Shown: positions 27,176-35,849 of the stretch, piece by piece
Layout of the letters: every line of letters begins with the position of its first letter
Numbering within the stretch: the stretch's first letter is position 1
Assembly (NCBI GenBank): GCA_913056215.1
Contig: CAJXMN010000005.1
Span: forward strand, 1-64,000
Reading direction: 5' to 3'
Length of the DNA stretch: 64,000 bases
Origin: an uncultured Flavobacteriales bacterium
Lineage (GTDB): Bacteria; Bacteroidota; Bacteroidia; Flavobacteriales_D; Crocinitomicaceae
Made by a program: the position numbers and the translations under genes
Notes under the pieces: model-generated
Databases searched by the model: none
Told to the model about the DNA's origin: nothing
The model's input: only the letters and a program-made list of their open reading frames with translations

Positions 27176-28588
27176 ATGATGAATGAGAAGGAGCAAGAGG
27201 AAGAAACTTTTAGAGATCATATTTCAACGGTAGATGATACTGGGAAACGCATTTGGGTATACCCCAAAATGCCGAAAGGTATATGGCACAATCGAAGAGT
27301 AATTCTGAGTATTATTTTACTGGCCTTTTTATTTGGAGCTCCTCATATATACATCAATGGAGAGCCACTTATTCTGCTAAATATCATAGAACGCAAATTC
27401 GTACTTTTTGGTCAAGTGTTCTGGCCACAAGATCTCTACATTTTCGCATTTACGATGATTATAGCTATTGTATTTATCGTACTGTTCACAGTGGTTTTCG
27501 GCCGATTATTCTGTGGGTGGGTTTGTCCACAAACGATCTTTATGGAAATGGTTTTTCGAAAGATTGAATATTGGATTGAAGGAGACTGGACACGCCAGAA
27601 AAAACTGAACAAACAAGCCTGGAATCGAGAGAAGATCATAAAGAAAACATCTAAGCACGCGATATTTCTGCTCATCTCATTCTTAATTGGTAACACCTTT
27701 TTAGCATATATCATTGGTGCTGAAGAACTTTGGGAAATTCAGACAGAACCTATAGGAGCGCACGTTGTTGGGTTTTCCGCGATGATCGTCTTCTCTGGAT
27801 TATTTTATGGAGTTTTCGCCTTTTTGCGTGAACAAGTTTGTACTACGATCTGTCCTTACGGTCGATTACAAGGTGTGCTTCTCGATGAGCACTCTATTGT
27901 TGTAGCTTACGACCACGAGCGCGGTGAAGAACGTGGACGTTTAAAAAAAGATGAAGACCGCGAGGCAGAAGGGAAAGGTGATTGTATCGACTGTCATCAA
28001 TGTGTAAATGTTTGTCCTACTGGCATAGACATTAGAAATGGAACGCAATTGGAATGTGTGAACTGCACAGCTTGTATTGATGCGTGCAACGACATCATGG
28101 AAGGTATTAATAAGCCTAAAGGTTTGATCAGATATGCTTCTGAAGCAAATATTCAAGGTGGTAAAAAGTTCAAATGGACTCGTCGAATGACCGCTTATAC
28201 AGTGCTTTTATCTGTATTACTCATCATTTGGGGAACGCTGATTGGCACGCGTTCTAACTTTGAGGCAGAGGTACTTAAAAGTCGTGGTTCTACTTATACT
28301 GTTCTGAATAGTGGTTATTTAAGTAATATATATGAACTCAATCTCACCAACAAGACAAAAGATCATTACGACGTGCAACTAAAACTAGAAGATGATGTTG
28401 ACGGTCGGGTGGAGTTAAATACTTCTTCACTTGACCTCGGACCTGAACAACAATCAACAGAGAATTTCATTATTAAACTTCACCCCGACGAATTGCAGCG
28501 CGGACAAAAGAAATTAACAATCGTTATTCTCGGAGATGGCAAGCCGATCCAACGCGTAAAGACAAGTTTTGTCGGTCCATTATTGTAA
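27176..28588 (+). CDS. ccoG: cbb3 oxidase accessory iron-sulfur membrane protein CcoG
   Basis: Polyferredoxin-like membrane protein that reduces copper for cbb3 assembly in other bacteria. The start is one of two adjacent ATGs at 27176/27179, 10 bases past ccoP; longer in-frame sequence overlaps ccoP. 470 residues with membrane helices at about 40-60, 85-110, 160-185, 195-220 and 340-360. GRLFCGWVCPQTIF, CTTICPYGRLQG, CIDCHQCVNVCPTGID and CVNCTACIDACND carry the cysteines for two 4Fe-4S clusters and the copper-linked CxxxCP motifs. A C-terminal immunoglobulin-like domain (about 385-470) completes the RdxA/FixG family layout. Confidence 0.96.
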   Translation: MMNEKEQEEETFRDHISTVDDTGKRIWVYPKMPKGIWHNRRVILSIILLAFLFGAPHIYINGEPLILLNIIERKFVLFGQVFWPQDLYIFAFTMIIAIVFIVLFTVVFGRLFCGWVCPQTIFMEMVFRKIEYWIEGDWTRQKKLNKQAWNREKIIKKTSKHAIFLLISFLIGNTFLAYIIGAEELWEIQTEPIGAHVVGFSAMIVFSGLFYGVFAFLREQVCTTICPYGRLQGVLLDEHSIVVAYDHERGEERGRLKKDEDREAEGKGDCIDCHQCVNVCPTGIDIRNGTQLECVNCTACIDACNDIMEGINKPKGLIRYASEANIQGGKKFKWTRRMTAYTVLLSVLLIIWGTLIGTRSNFEAEVLKSRGSTYTVLNSGYLSNIYELNLTNKTKDHYDVQLKLEDDVDGRVELNTSSLDLGPEQQSTENFIIKLHPDELQRGQKKLTIVILGDGKPIQRVKTSFVGPLL

Positions 28589-28601
28589 AAACAATTAAGG
28601 T

Positions 28602-29024
28602 ATGAATTGGGGAAAAGGAATTATAATAGCATTAATCGCATTTATTGGATTTATATCTACGCTTGCCGTATTTATGATGAATGCCAATACAGAGCTCGTT
28701 AGTGAGGAGTATTATTTGGAAGAGATCGAGTTCGGCACTGAAATTAAGGCTCAATCCAACGCACTCTCAGACTCATCTTCAGTGAACTCTGAAGTATCAG
28801 ATGCTGGCGTTTATCTAACGATCGAAACGCCAACAACAATAGAGGAAGGAGTAGTTCACCTCCATCGACCCAATAATAAAGAATTAGACGTTCAACAACC
28901 TCTCGAAGGTAAGCATATCTTCATTGACAGAGCAGTGCTCGAAACAGGAAAGTATCGCTTAACAATTGACTGGAATGACGGTCAAAAACAATTTCAATTG
29001 CGCAAAGACTTATGGATTCAATAG
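28602..29024 (+). CDS. ccoH: CcoH/FixH-type cbb3 assembly protein
   Basis: A 140-residue protein with one N-terminal membrane helix (IIIALIAFIGFISTLAVFMM) and a periplasmic beta domain. N-terminal NWGKGI and the following EEYYLEE motif are the family signature. It acts in late assembly of the oxidase in other bacteria. Its last 13 bases overlap the start of the next gene. Confidence 0.9.
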   Translation: MNWGKGIIIALIAFIGFISTLAVFMMNANTELVSEEYYLEEIEFGTEIKAQSNALSDSSSVNSEVSDAGVYLTIETPTTIEEGVVHLHRPNNKELDVQQPLEGKHIFIDRAVLETGKYRLTIDWNDGQKQFQLRKDLWIQ

Positions 29025-29794
29025 TTCAAACCATAATTCTAGGGCTAACTTTTGGACTCGTATCCAATCTCCACTGTATTGGAATGTGCGGTCCGATAGC
29101 CATGGCTTTACCTCTACAGCGCGACTCGAAGTGGAAATCTGCTTTAGGCATATCTACATACACGCTGGGCCGAAGTGCTGGTTATGCTACATTGGGTGTT
29201 ATCGCAGGTTTCATAGGACTCAGTGCTCAAACTTTGGGCGTATTACAATGGTTGAGCATCATCTCTGGATTAGTCATCATCATTTTTGCCTGGGGCGGTT
29301 ACTTGAACCATGTAAAGGGTTCTCAGTTTATTCAACGCACTCTCATTCGCGGAATGGGACGATTGATGCAGTCAAGAGGTAGAAAAACACAAGTCGGAAA
29401 GTTACTGGCTATTGGATTAATCAATGCCTTTCTACCTTGTGGGATGGTTTATGTGGCCTTGGTCTCAGCCATTAATACAGGTAGCATTTCTGGATCTGTC
29501 GCGCATATGATCAGTTTTGGGGTGGGAACCTTGCCTGGCTTTTTATTTCTGGGAGTTTTAAAAAATTATTTTCAACGTTTTCAATTGTTTAACAGAAAAA
29601 TTGTGCTAGCTAGCTTGATCACAGTTGTTGGTAGTGCAATGGTTCTCAGGGGGCTCAATCTCGGCATCCCCTATTTGAGTCCAAAAGTTGAAATGATGTT
29701 AACAGCTGATAACAAAGATCAGGATTCAAATACCAAGCCAGTCAGTGCGAAAATGGAATGTTGTTCAACTTCTAATAAATGTTCTGATAGATAG
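29012..29794 (+). CDS. TauE/SafE (DsbD_2-like) membrane protein of the cbb3 cluster
   Basis: A 260-residue protein with six or seven membrane helices. The first helix has SNLHCIGMCGPIAMALP, an HCxGMCGP motif that recurs in this family and could bind copper. Glycine-rich helices (SISGSVAHMISFGVGTLPGF, LINAFLPCGMVYVAL) fit the DsbD_2/sulfite-exporter-like fold. The C-terminal tail MECCSTSNKCSDR has three Cys. The start overlaps ccoH out of frame, so it is part of the operon. I infer a role in metal or reductant supply to the oxidase rather than sulfite export. Family assignment is firm, function is not. Confidence 0.85.
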   Translation: MDSIVQTIILGLTFGLVSNLHCIGMCGPIAMALPLQRDSKWKSALGISTYTLGRSAGYATLGVIAGFIGLSAQTLGVLQWLSIISGLVIIIFAWGGYLNHVKGSQFIQRTLIRGMGRLMQSRGRKTQVGKLLAIGLINAFLPCGMVYVALVSAINTGSISGSVAHMISFGVGTLPGFLFLGVLKNYFQRFQLFNRKIVLASLITVVGSAMVLRGLNLGIPYLSPKVEMMLTADNKDQDSNTKPVSAKMECCSTSNKCSDR

Positions 29795-29816
29795 TAACGA
29801 AAAGAAATTTTTCAAT

Positions 29817-29824
29817 TAATTTTG
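29817..29824 (+). promoter_or_regulatory. Predicted -7 box of the rhodanese gene
   Basis: TAATTTTG matches TAnnTTTG and ends 14 bases before the ATG at 29839. No clear -33 TTG. It would separate the rhodanese/DUF2892 pair from the cco operon. Confidence 0.4.
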
Positions 29825-29838
29825 AATAAATTGCGCTT

Positions 29839-30153
29839 ATGAAAAATCTCGATCAAAATACTTGGAAAGAAAAATTAACAGCATCAGAAAATGCAGTAAT
29901 ACTTGACGTCCGTACACCTAAAGAGTGGTCTGAAGGTATCATTCCAGAAGCAGAGAAATTAGACATCATGGATACCGATGCTTTTCTTGAAACACTCAAG
30001 GAAATGGACAAATCTAAAGAGTACTTCGTCTATTGCCGCAGTGGAAATCGTAGTGGTCAGGCCTGCCAGGTTATGGATCAACTCGGTTTCGAAGTTGCCT
30101 ACAACCTTGAAGGTGGTATATTGGAATGGAGTGGTGAAACAATTTCAGAATAA
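29839..30153 (+). CDS. Single-domain rhodanese-like protein
   Basis: Cytoplasmic sulfur-carrier type protein of 104 residues. AVILDVRTPKEWSEGIIPEA is the N-terminal rhodanese motif, and YCRSGNRSGQA contains the active-site Cys in the six-residue loop. GGILEWSG is the conserved end. No signal peptide. The stop overlaps the next ATG. Sulfur-transfer activity is inferred from the intact active-site loop; the partner is unknown. Confidence 0.94.
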   Translation: MKNLDQNTWKEKLTASENAVILDVRTPKEWSEGIIPEAEKLDIMDTDAFLETLKEMDKSKEYFVYCRSGNRSGQACQVMDQLGFEVAYNLEGGILEWSGETISE

Positions 30154-30365
30154 TGAATAACAACCTAAGTAATATAGACCGCATCATCCGATTTTTACTA
30201 TTTGTAGTAGCTATCGTGTTATTTGCAACTGATATTCTAAGAGGGTGGTTAGCCTATACTGCAGTGATTGTTGGAACCGTCTTTTTATTAACTAGTTTAA
30301 TGAGTTTTTGTCCCGTTTACAAAGTACTCGGTATTCGAACTTCTGGAAAAGCGAACAGCAAGTAG
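30153..30365 (+). CDS. DUF2892 membrane protein (YgaP C-terminal-like)
   Basis: A 70-residue protein with two membrane helices (IIRFLLFVVAIVLFATDIL and a second centred on GTVFLLTSLMSFCPVYKVLG). N-terminal NIDRIIRF and the CPVYKVLGI motif are those of DUF2892. In E. coli YgaP rhodanese and DUF2892 are one polypeptide; here they are adjacent genes overlapping by one base, so they may work together as a membrane-bound sulfur transferase. Confidence 0.88.
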   Translation: MNNNLSNIDRIIRFLLFVVAIVLFATDILRGWLAYTAVIVGTVFLLTSLMSFCPVYKVLGIRTSGKANSK

Positions 30366-30444
30366 TCGTCCTTGGCATCTTGTAAATTTTTGAGTAAATG
30401 CTATTCAAGGATATTGAGTTCTAATGGTTTAATGATATATTCCT

Positions 30445-30475
30445 AAAAAAATGGTGCACTGTTGAGTACACCATT
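30445..30475 (-). terminator. Intrinsic terminator after the DUF1573 gene
   Basis: On the minus strand AATGGTG and CACCATT form a 7-bp stem, with inner pairs, followed by TTTTTT. It lies 32 bases beyond the stop at 30507. Confidence 0.75.
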
Positions 30476-30506
30476 AAATTCTTGTCAAGCATTGAAGTTA
30501 TCCTCG

Positions 30507-31031
30507 CTACTCCTCTACTCTTCCCTTTATGGAAACACGTTGTGTAGATCCAGGAATGTTCGCCGTTACAGTAACCGTTTTTGAAATCGGACTCCCTGCT
30601 TGATTCGGCTTAGATGTAAAGGTAACTTCCAATTCACCCTCTTCTCCTGGCATTATAGGTTCTTCCGGCTTTCGCGGTACCGTACAACCACATGAAGCTT
30701 TTGCATCATTAATAACCAAAGGTTTGTCTCCCGTATTTTTTACTGTAAAAACTGTAGATACAGGCTCTCCCTTTGGAATAGCACCAAAATCATGCGTTGC
30801 AGGTGACAACTCCATTGTCGTTTGTTTGGCACGACGTTCTTGCTCCTGCTTTTCTTTTTCCTTTCGACGCTTTTCTGCTTGTTTCTTTAGTGCTTCCGAA
30901 CTTTCGGAACCAGCAGCAAGTTTCGAGCGTTTTTCACCTTCTTTGGTCTCAATATCGACTTCTGTTTCATTCGTACAAGCAACCGCTAAAGCGATCACAG
31001 AAAACATCAAAATCAGTTTTTTCATTTTCAT
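30507..31031 (-). CDS. DUF1573-domain lipoprotein
   Basis: A 174-residue protein. Residues 1-18 are a lipoprotein signal with lipobox ALAVAC (Cys19). Residues 35-70 are a highly charged Lys/Glu/Arg helix (EALKKQAEKRRKEKEKQEQE), probably a coiled coil or a spacer. The C-terminal 95 residues are DUF1573: THDFGAIPKGEPVSTVFTVKNTG, split here as HDFGAIPKGEPV and FTVKNTGDKPL, and KASCGCTVPRKPEEPIMPGE, an Ig-like fold with the CGCT motif. Role unknown. It has its own promoter box and a terminator. Confidence 0.9.
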   Translation of the reverse strand: MKMKKLILMFSVIALAVACTNETEVDIETKEGEKRSKLAAGSESSEALKKQAEKRRKEKEKQEQERRAKQTTMELSPATHDFGAIPKGEPVSTVFTVKNTGDKPLVINDAKASCGCTVPRKPEEPIMPGEEGELEVTFTSKPNQAGSPISKTVTVTANIPGSTQRVSIKGRVEE

Positions 31032-31046
31032 TAATTTTAGTTTTTA

Positions 31047-31054
31047 CAAATATA
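31047..31054 (-). promoter_or_regulatory. Predicted -7 box of the DUF1573 gene
   Basis: TATATTTG on the minus strand, 15 bases upstream of the ATG at 31031, in the 38-base gap behind the S41 protease gene. No clear -33 TTG. Confidence 0.4.
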
Positions 31055-31069
31055 AAAAATGGTTTATAT

Positions 31070-32650
31070 CTAATCCTCTACTAATTCCATTTCATCATAT
31101 TTCCCGTTTTTGAGTGTACCATACGCTTTCATAAATGCCTCATTTTTTACATTGTAAATTTCATAAAATGCCGAGTAATCCCAAATATTCTGTGCAATCA
31201 GTGCTTTGAGGCGAATTTGCATTAAGTCTTTGCTGATTGCATAATCCTCTTTCACAAAAGCCAGCGATGAATCCTCTTTAACAGCATAGTCAAAAAATGA
31301 CTGCATAAATGCTTCATCCGTTTTGAAATTTTCTTTGAAACCTTGAACATCATCATACTGCTCCAGGATATCATCTCGCTCTTCATTGGCGAATTTGAGC
31401 GAATATTCGTTGAAAATACCGCTTCTTGAAAGCTTTTTATAATATTGTGAATATTCGAGGGTGTCAAGAGGAACGAACACATCCGGCATTATTCCACCGC
31501 CACCATATACATTTCGTTCTTTCTTCAATGTTTTATGAACGAGGGAATCGGGGAGGTCTATACTATCGCGGTGCATCATTTCACCATGCTCATAACGATC
31601 GATATAATCGCTGCGATAAGCGTCTAGATCATCATAAGGTTTTTGAATAAAGCGTCCACTTGGTGTGTAATATCGTGCAATCGTAAGTCGCAGTTGTCCA
31701 CCGTCTGACAGTTCTATAGGTCTTTGTACGAGCCCCTTTCCAAAAGATCGACGACCAACGATGAGTCCTCGGTCCCAATCTTGAATAGCTCCGGAAAGTA
31801 TTTCACTGGCAGATGCAGATGCTTCGTCAATCAACATAATGAGGCGACCTTCTTCAAAATCTCCTTTTTTATCTGCTTTTAATTCACTTTTTGGCTGTCT
31901 GCGACCTTCCGAATAAACGATGAGTTTCTCATCTGAAAGAAATTCATCAGCGACATGCTTAGCACCGTAAAGTAGTCCTCCTCCATTTCCTTGCAAATCA
32001 AAAATAAGGTCTTTCATCCCTTCCTTTTTAAGCTGCTTCAATGCCTTGTCTACCTCATCTTCTGTAGTTCTCGAAAAATTCGTCAATTTGATGTATCCTG
32101 TTTGATCATCTACCATATATGCACTCACTACCGAATGAACGGGGATTTTATCCCGTGTAATCGTAAATTCTAACAATTCACCTTTACCGCGTTTGATCTT
32201 CACTTTCACTTTTGTTCCTTTCTCACCAAGCAGTCGCTCGCGAACACCAGAGTTCCGCAAACCAACACCAGCAACATTTTCTCCATCAATCTCAATGATC
32301 TGATCCCCTGCCTGAATACCAAGCTTTTCAGAAGGACCGCCTGGAATGGGATTCACTACCAAAAGGGTATCCTTCAAGATATTAAAGCGTACGCCTATCC
32401 CCTCAAAACTACCGTTAATACGCTCATTGGCTTGTTGAACCTCTTCAGCAGGAATATATGTGGAATGCGGATCGAGCTCTTCAAGCATAGCATTAATAGC
32501 AGCCTCACTGATCTTTTTGCTCGGGACCTCATCTACATACATACGTTCCGCGTAGGTATAAACTTCATATAACCGTCGCATATCAGGATCATCCTGAGCG
32601 ACTACAATATTTATAAGAAAGATAAAACTTAAATAAAATAACTTTTTCAT
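31070..32650 (-). CDS. S41-family C-terminal processing peptidase (CtpA-like)
   Basis: Periplasmic serine protease with a PDZ domain. The ATG at 32650 gives 526 residues and a signal peptide (MKKLFYLSFIFLINIVVAQ). An upstream extension of 14 codons would spoil the signal and is rejected. The PDZ domain covers about residues 85-165 (GSFEGIGVRFNILKDTLLVV, LGIQAGDQIIEIDGENV). The catalytic core has LQGNGGGLLYGAKHVADEF, DEASASASEILSGAIQ with the Ser nucleophile and SFGKGLVQ with the Lys base. The C-terminal 150 residues form the extra domain common in Bacteroidota S41 peptidases. It may process C-terminal tails of secreted or lipid-anchored proteins. Confidence 0.95.
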   Translation of the reverse strand: MKKLFYLSFIFLINIVVAQDDPDMRRLYEVYTYAERMYVDEVPSKKISEAAINAMLEELDPHSTYIPAEEVQQANERINGSFEGIGVRFNILKDTLLVVNPIPGGPSEKLGIQAGDQIIEIDGENVAGVGLRNSGVRERLLGEKGTKVKVKIKRGKGELLEFTITRDKIPVHSVVSAYMVDDQTGYIKLTNFSRTTEDEVDKALKQLKKEGMKDLIFDLQGNGGGLLYGAKHVADEFLSDEKLIVYSEGRRQPKSELKADKKGDFEEGRLIMLIDEASASASEILSGAIQDWDRGLIVGRRSFGKGLVQRPIELSDGGQLRLTIARYYTPSGRFIQKPYDDLDAYRSDYIDRYEHGEMMHRDSIDLPDSLVHKTLKKERNVYGGGGIMPDVFVPLDTLEYSQYYKKLSRSGIFNEYSLKFANEERDDILEQYDDVQGFKENFKTDEAFMQSFFDYAVKEDSSLAFVKEDYAISKDLMQIRLKALIAQNIWDYSAFYEIYNVKNEAFMKAYGTLKNGKYDEMELVED

Positions 32651-32990
32651 AGTATGAACTTTTGCAGAATTCCTGAACAAAAACAAGTCCAAAAAAAGAA
32701 ACTTGCCTTATTCGGGAACGCCCAATATAGTGAAATGTTTGGTGATGGATATACAAAAAAGTTTAAAATGGCACTCTTATCGCGTTCTTATCTCCTGTAT
32801 GCGTAATTTATTTAGGTTTTCGCTTGCTGCAATTTCAACCTGCAAATTGATAGTTGTTCAACACCGAACTGTTGAATTAAACTATGCAACATCTCTATTC
32901 CTATCTAATATTTCCATTACTTAGCAACTTAAAACACCATGGATCGGCATACTCGTTGGTTATTAAAGAGTAGATGATTTTATAAAGGTT
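32651..32990. other. Intergenic region between divergent S41 and NlpC genes
   Basis: 340 bases without a convincing gene. A 73-codon frame (32703-32924) shows no known motif or start signal and I do not call it. Promoters for both flanking genes should be here, but I see no exact TAnnTTTG box in a good position. Confidence 0.45.
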
Positions 32991-33938
32991 ATGGATAGTA
33001 GTAATATTAATTTTCGCATTTTCCTGATCAAAGGCTTACTCCTTTTGACATTTGTACCACTTTTACATCTAAAAGGACAGGCACAGGTACTCGCTTTTGA
33101 TCAACTGGAAATGCGATATGACCAAGGACACTATCGAAGTGTTTACAGAAAGTCTCGAAGATTACTTGATAAACCCGATTACGACTTTTCACTAATACCT
33201 ACATATTATTTAGCATTAGCGAAACTTCAACTTGCTCAAAATGAAGGCTGGTTGCGCCGTCATAAATACGCTATTGTGGAGGCGAAAAGAACATTTGAAC
33301 GACTACAGCGGACGCATGAAGGACGAGCAGTATTAAAAACTCACGAATATGAAGTAAGCGCTCTAAAAAAAGATTTGAGGTCCTGGCTAGAAACACTTAA
33401 AGATCAAGGAAAGAAAGACCGATTTGAGTTAGTTGAGCACCTGATTACAGATCTTTTTGCTGATGTTCCAGAAGTCACCTCGCTTCCAGAAGATGAAGCT
33501 CAACCCGAACCTTCAGAAAAGATTGAAATAGAACCAAATAAATCGGCTGCCTCGAATGTTCGTCAACAACTTTTGAGTCGTGGTGAAGAACTATTGGGCG
33601 TGCCGTACAAGTGGGCTGGTGAAACACCAGAAGGTTTTGACTGCAGTGGCTTTACACGTTATTTAATGACGTCAGAATTGAATAAAAGTATCGATAGACG
33701 TGCCGTGGATCAATATAAGTCTGCAAATAAAGTAAAACGTAAAAATGTTCAACCTGGCGACTTTGTGTTTTTCGACAACGGAAGTGGTATTTCACATGTT
33801 GGCATCGTCTACTCCACCAACAATCGCAGCATTCAAATGATTCACGCCAGCTCTTCTGTAGGCATCTCAATTGTGGATATCTATCAGTCGACTTATTGGA
33901 AAAGCAGAATAGCGGGCTTTGGAACTTATTTGGATTGA
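32991..33938 (+). CDS. NlpC/P60-family cell-wall hydrolase
   Basis: A 315-residue exported peptidoglycan endopeptidase. Residues 1-31 are a signal peptide (FLIKGLLLLTFVPLLHLKGQ). Residues 32-150 are helical (ALAKLQLAQNEGWLRRHKYA, TLKDQGKKDRFELVEHL), perhaps a TPR-like targeting part. The catalytic domain starts near residue 195: LGVPYKWAGETPEGFDCSGF with Cys218, VQPGDFVFFD, and SHVGIVY with His269. Its usual cleavage point is the D-Glu to diamino-acid bond of the stem peptide. The next gene is convergent with 16 bases between. Confidence 0.94.
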   Translation: MDSSNINFRIFLIKGLLLLTFVPLLHLKGQAQVLAFDQLEMRYDQGHYRSVYRKSRRLLDKPDYDFSLIPTYYLALAKLQLAQNEGWLRRHKYAIVEAKRTFERLQRTHEGRAVLKTHEYEVSALKKDLRSWLETLKDQGKKDRFELVEHLITDLFADVPEVTSLPEDEAQPEPSEKIEIEPNKSAASNVRQQLLSRGEELLGVPYKWAGETPEGFDCSGFTRYLMTSELNKSIDRRAVDQYKSANKVKRKNVQPGDFVFFDNGSGISHVGIVYSTNNRSIQMIHASSSVGISIVDIYQSTYWKSRIAGFGTYLD

Positions 33939-33954
33939 ATGAAAAGTTCTTCTG

Positions 33955-34515
33955 TCACTTTACTATTCTATTTATTTTAAATAATTTAAAAACGATTGAG
34001 AGCGTTGTAAACCCTGCCACAACAATATATGCTGTATAGTCGAACGGAATAAAAAAATCAAAGATCACATTTCCTCCAATAAGAAAAAACAACAATGAGG
34101 AAAAAACCAGGAATATATGATCTAGTTTTAAGCTTAACTTACCAGATATCAAACGATTTAGAAGTAGTAAATCCAAACCTACCAGCACTATCATTCCAGC
34201 GTAAAATACCTTCCATAAACTTTCAAATAAGGAGGTTTCGAATACTCCAACTAATGGAATGAGAAGAAGCGCGATGTTGAACAAAGTAAATAACGTCAAC
34301 ATTAATGAAGAAGGTGAGGTTCTAATATACATTCGAACTGAGAGAAAGATTAACAATGATACTCCATTGAGCAACCAATAGCGTGCAAAAGAAAAAATAT
34401 TTACAGGCTCAATGAGAACTGCTCCGCTCAAAAAAACAAAAAGTATACAAAGAATCAGAAAGATGACTCTGCCCCAAGGGATTTTTTTTACTAATGACAT
34501 TCTCTCCAATTTCAT
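33955..34515 (-). CDS. Integral membrane protein of unknown function
   Basis: Not recognised. 186 residues with about six hydrophobic helices (VIFLILCILFVFLSGAVLI, YWLLNGVSLLIFLSV, LMLTLFTLFNIALLLIPL, VFYAGMIVLVGLDLLLLN, HIFLVFSSLLFFLIGG and YIVVAGFTTLSIVFKLF) and positive ends. A -7-like TAATTTTG lies about 20 bases before the ATG. No partner gene suggests a role. Confidence 0.75.
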   Translation of the reverse strand: MKLERMSLVKKIPWGRVIFLILCILFVFLSGAVLIEPVNIFSFARYWLLNGVSLLIFLSVRMYIRTSPSSLMLTLFTLFNIALLLIPLVGVFETSLFESLWKVFYAGMIVLVGLDLLLLNRLISGKLSLKLDHIFLVFSSLLFFLIGGNVIFDFFIPFDYTAYIVVAGFTTLSIVFKLFKINRIVK

Positions 34516-34619
34516 TGACGAATAATTACTAGCGACAAAATTAATAAAACATCAAACTCGAAACACATTAGAAGTATTTCCTACAAATTTCGTTATCATC
34601 ACGTGCCGCGTCTAAGTTA

Positions 34620-35630
34620 TTATTCCTTAATAACTTTTCCTGTAAGATCTCTATCGTTTTTTGAAGAAATTCTAAAAAAATAAACTCCAGGTTTAAGGCC
34701 TGATAAATCAATTGAATGATTTATAGATGTGATTTTTCCCCGTAAAACAGATCTACCGTGCGTATCATAAAAAACAATAGTTACATCATCTTCTAACATC
34801 AACCCGTCAAAATTCAGTCTATCTTCTGTTGGATTAGGGTAGTACGCTAAATTTGATGTATCATATTGAGCATCGACATTCAAGCGGTCACATATACTCT
34901 TTACGTACCACGAACATCCATTTATTTGACCATCGTAGTTATTATTGCTGCTATCCGTGGCTACAAATCCAGAATTTTCATTAAAATTCCATAATCCAAT
35001 AGTAGAAGCCTGAATCGCAAGGCTAGGACATGGAGGGGTGAAATCTGACAAGTATAATGCATCTGTTGAAGTTCTCAAATCATCTATATAGCCTTCAAAA
35101 TAACGGTCAAAAGTACGTTGTCTTCCGATTTCCAAATTATATCCGTTGGGCATTAAAGCAGCAGTAAAACTAGGCTCTACTATGTTTTGTTTAACACCAT
35201 CGACAAACATCATCATTCCTTGACTGGGATCGATAACAACAGCCACGTGATACCATCTATTAGCATCCCATGAATCACTATCACTATACACCTGTGATAC
35301 AACCCCTACTTCATCGACATAAACAAACCTTAAAGTACCGGCAGGATGAGGTGTTCCGCTTCTTGTCAATGTTAAATGCCATTCATCTACATTGGAGTAA
35401 GGTACCTCTGTACCAAATAGAAAAATTTCTTTTTGCAAGCTTGCATCAACATCATTGGACAGCTGAAACCAGAACTCAATAGTTCTAGCATTCATTGCTG
35501 CATCAGCACCAAGATTAACGTAATCATCTAGACCATCAAAATACAAAGTCGGTGTTTGAATTTGCGACAACAAATTAGACGTAGATGAACTCAATAAAAT
35601 GATCAGGAGTATAAGAAGGTTTTTTTTCAT
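34620..35630 (-). CDS. LamG-domain secreted protein with type A T9SS sorting domain
   Basis: A 336-residue exported protein. The ATG at 35630 is chosen because it gives a signal peptide (MKKNLLILLIILLSSSTSNLL); the frame upstream contains the promoter. Residues about 25-225 are a concanavalin-like LamG/laminin-G_3 fold (LYFDGLDDYVNLG, IEFWFQLSND, WYHVAVVIDPSQGMMMFVDG, EGYIDDLRTSTDALY). Residues about 262-336 are a type IX sorting domain (LAYYPNPTEDRLNF, YDTHGRSVLRG, LKPGVYFFRI). It is expected to be carried across the outer membrane by T9SS and to bind carbohydrate. It lies beside the glycan cluster, on the opposite strand to the flippase. Confidence 0.92.
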   Translation of the reverse strand: MKKNLLILLIILLSSSTSNLLSQIQTPTLYFDGLDDYVNLGADAAMNARTIEFWFQLSNDVDASLQKEIFLFGTEVPYSNVDEWHLTLTRSGTPHPAGTLRFVYVDEVGVVSQVYSDSDSWDANRWYHVAVVIDPSQGMMMFVDGVKQNIVEPSFTAALMPNGYNLEIGRQRTFDRYFEGYIDDLRTSTDALYLSDFTPPCPSLAIQASTIGLWNFNENSGFVATDSSNNNYDGQINGCSWYVKSICDRLNVDAQYDTSNLAYYPNPTEDRLNFDGLMLEDDVTIVFYDTHGRSVLRGKITSINHSIDLSGLKPGVYFFRISSKNDRDLTGKVIKE

Positions 35631-35645
35631 GATTTTTGTTTGCTC

Positions 35646-35676
35646 CAAATATAATATTTTAAACTCGAACAACAAA
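35646..35676 (-). promoter_or_regulatory. Predicted promoter of the LamG gene
   Basis: TTTG (35676-35673) and TATATTTG (35653-35646) on the minus strand, separated by 19 bases, match the Bacteroidota TTTG-N19-TAnnTTTG promoter exactly. It lies 15 bases upstream of the ATG. The best promoter match in the window. Confidence 0.7.
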
Positions 35677-35793
35677 TACAATAGAGATATGTTGAATAAG
35701 TAATAGTCCGTTTTAGAGAAGAATGCCCCAGCAAAATCAATCATCTTTTTTAATAGAAATAAAATTACAACACATTCTTTCTAATTGCGATTG

Positions 35794-35822
35794 TTTGACT
35801 TTACGGTATATTGTTATTTTTG
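35794..35822 (+). promoter_or_regulatory. Predicted promoter of the flippase gene
   Basis: TTTG (35794-35797), 17 bases, then TATTTTTG (35815-35822), 27 bases before the flippase ATG at 35850. It diverges from the LamG promoter. Confidence 0.55.
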
Positions 35823-35849
35823 AATTTGATTTCGTTTGGTGTATAAACA

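Noticed and set aside
32703-32924. A 73-codon plus-strand frame between the S41 and NlpC genes
   Set aside because: No motif, no start signal, and composition like intergenic DNA.
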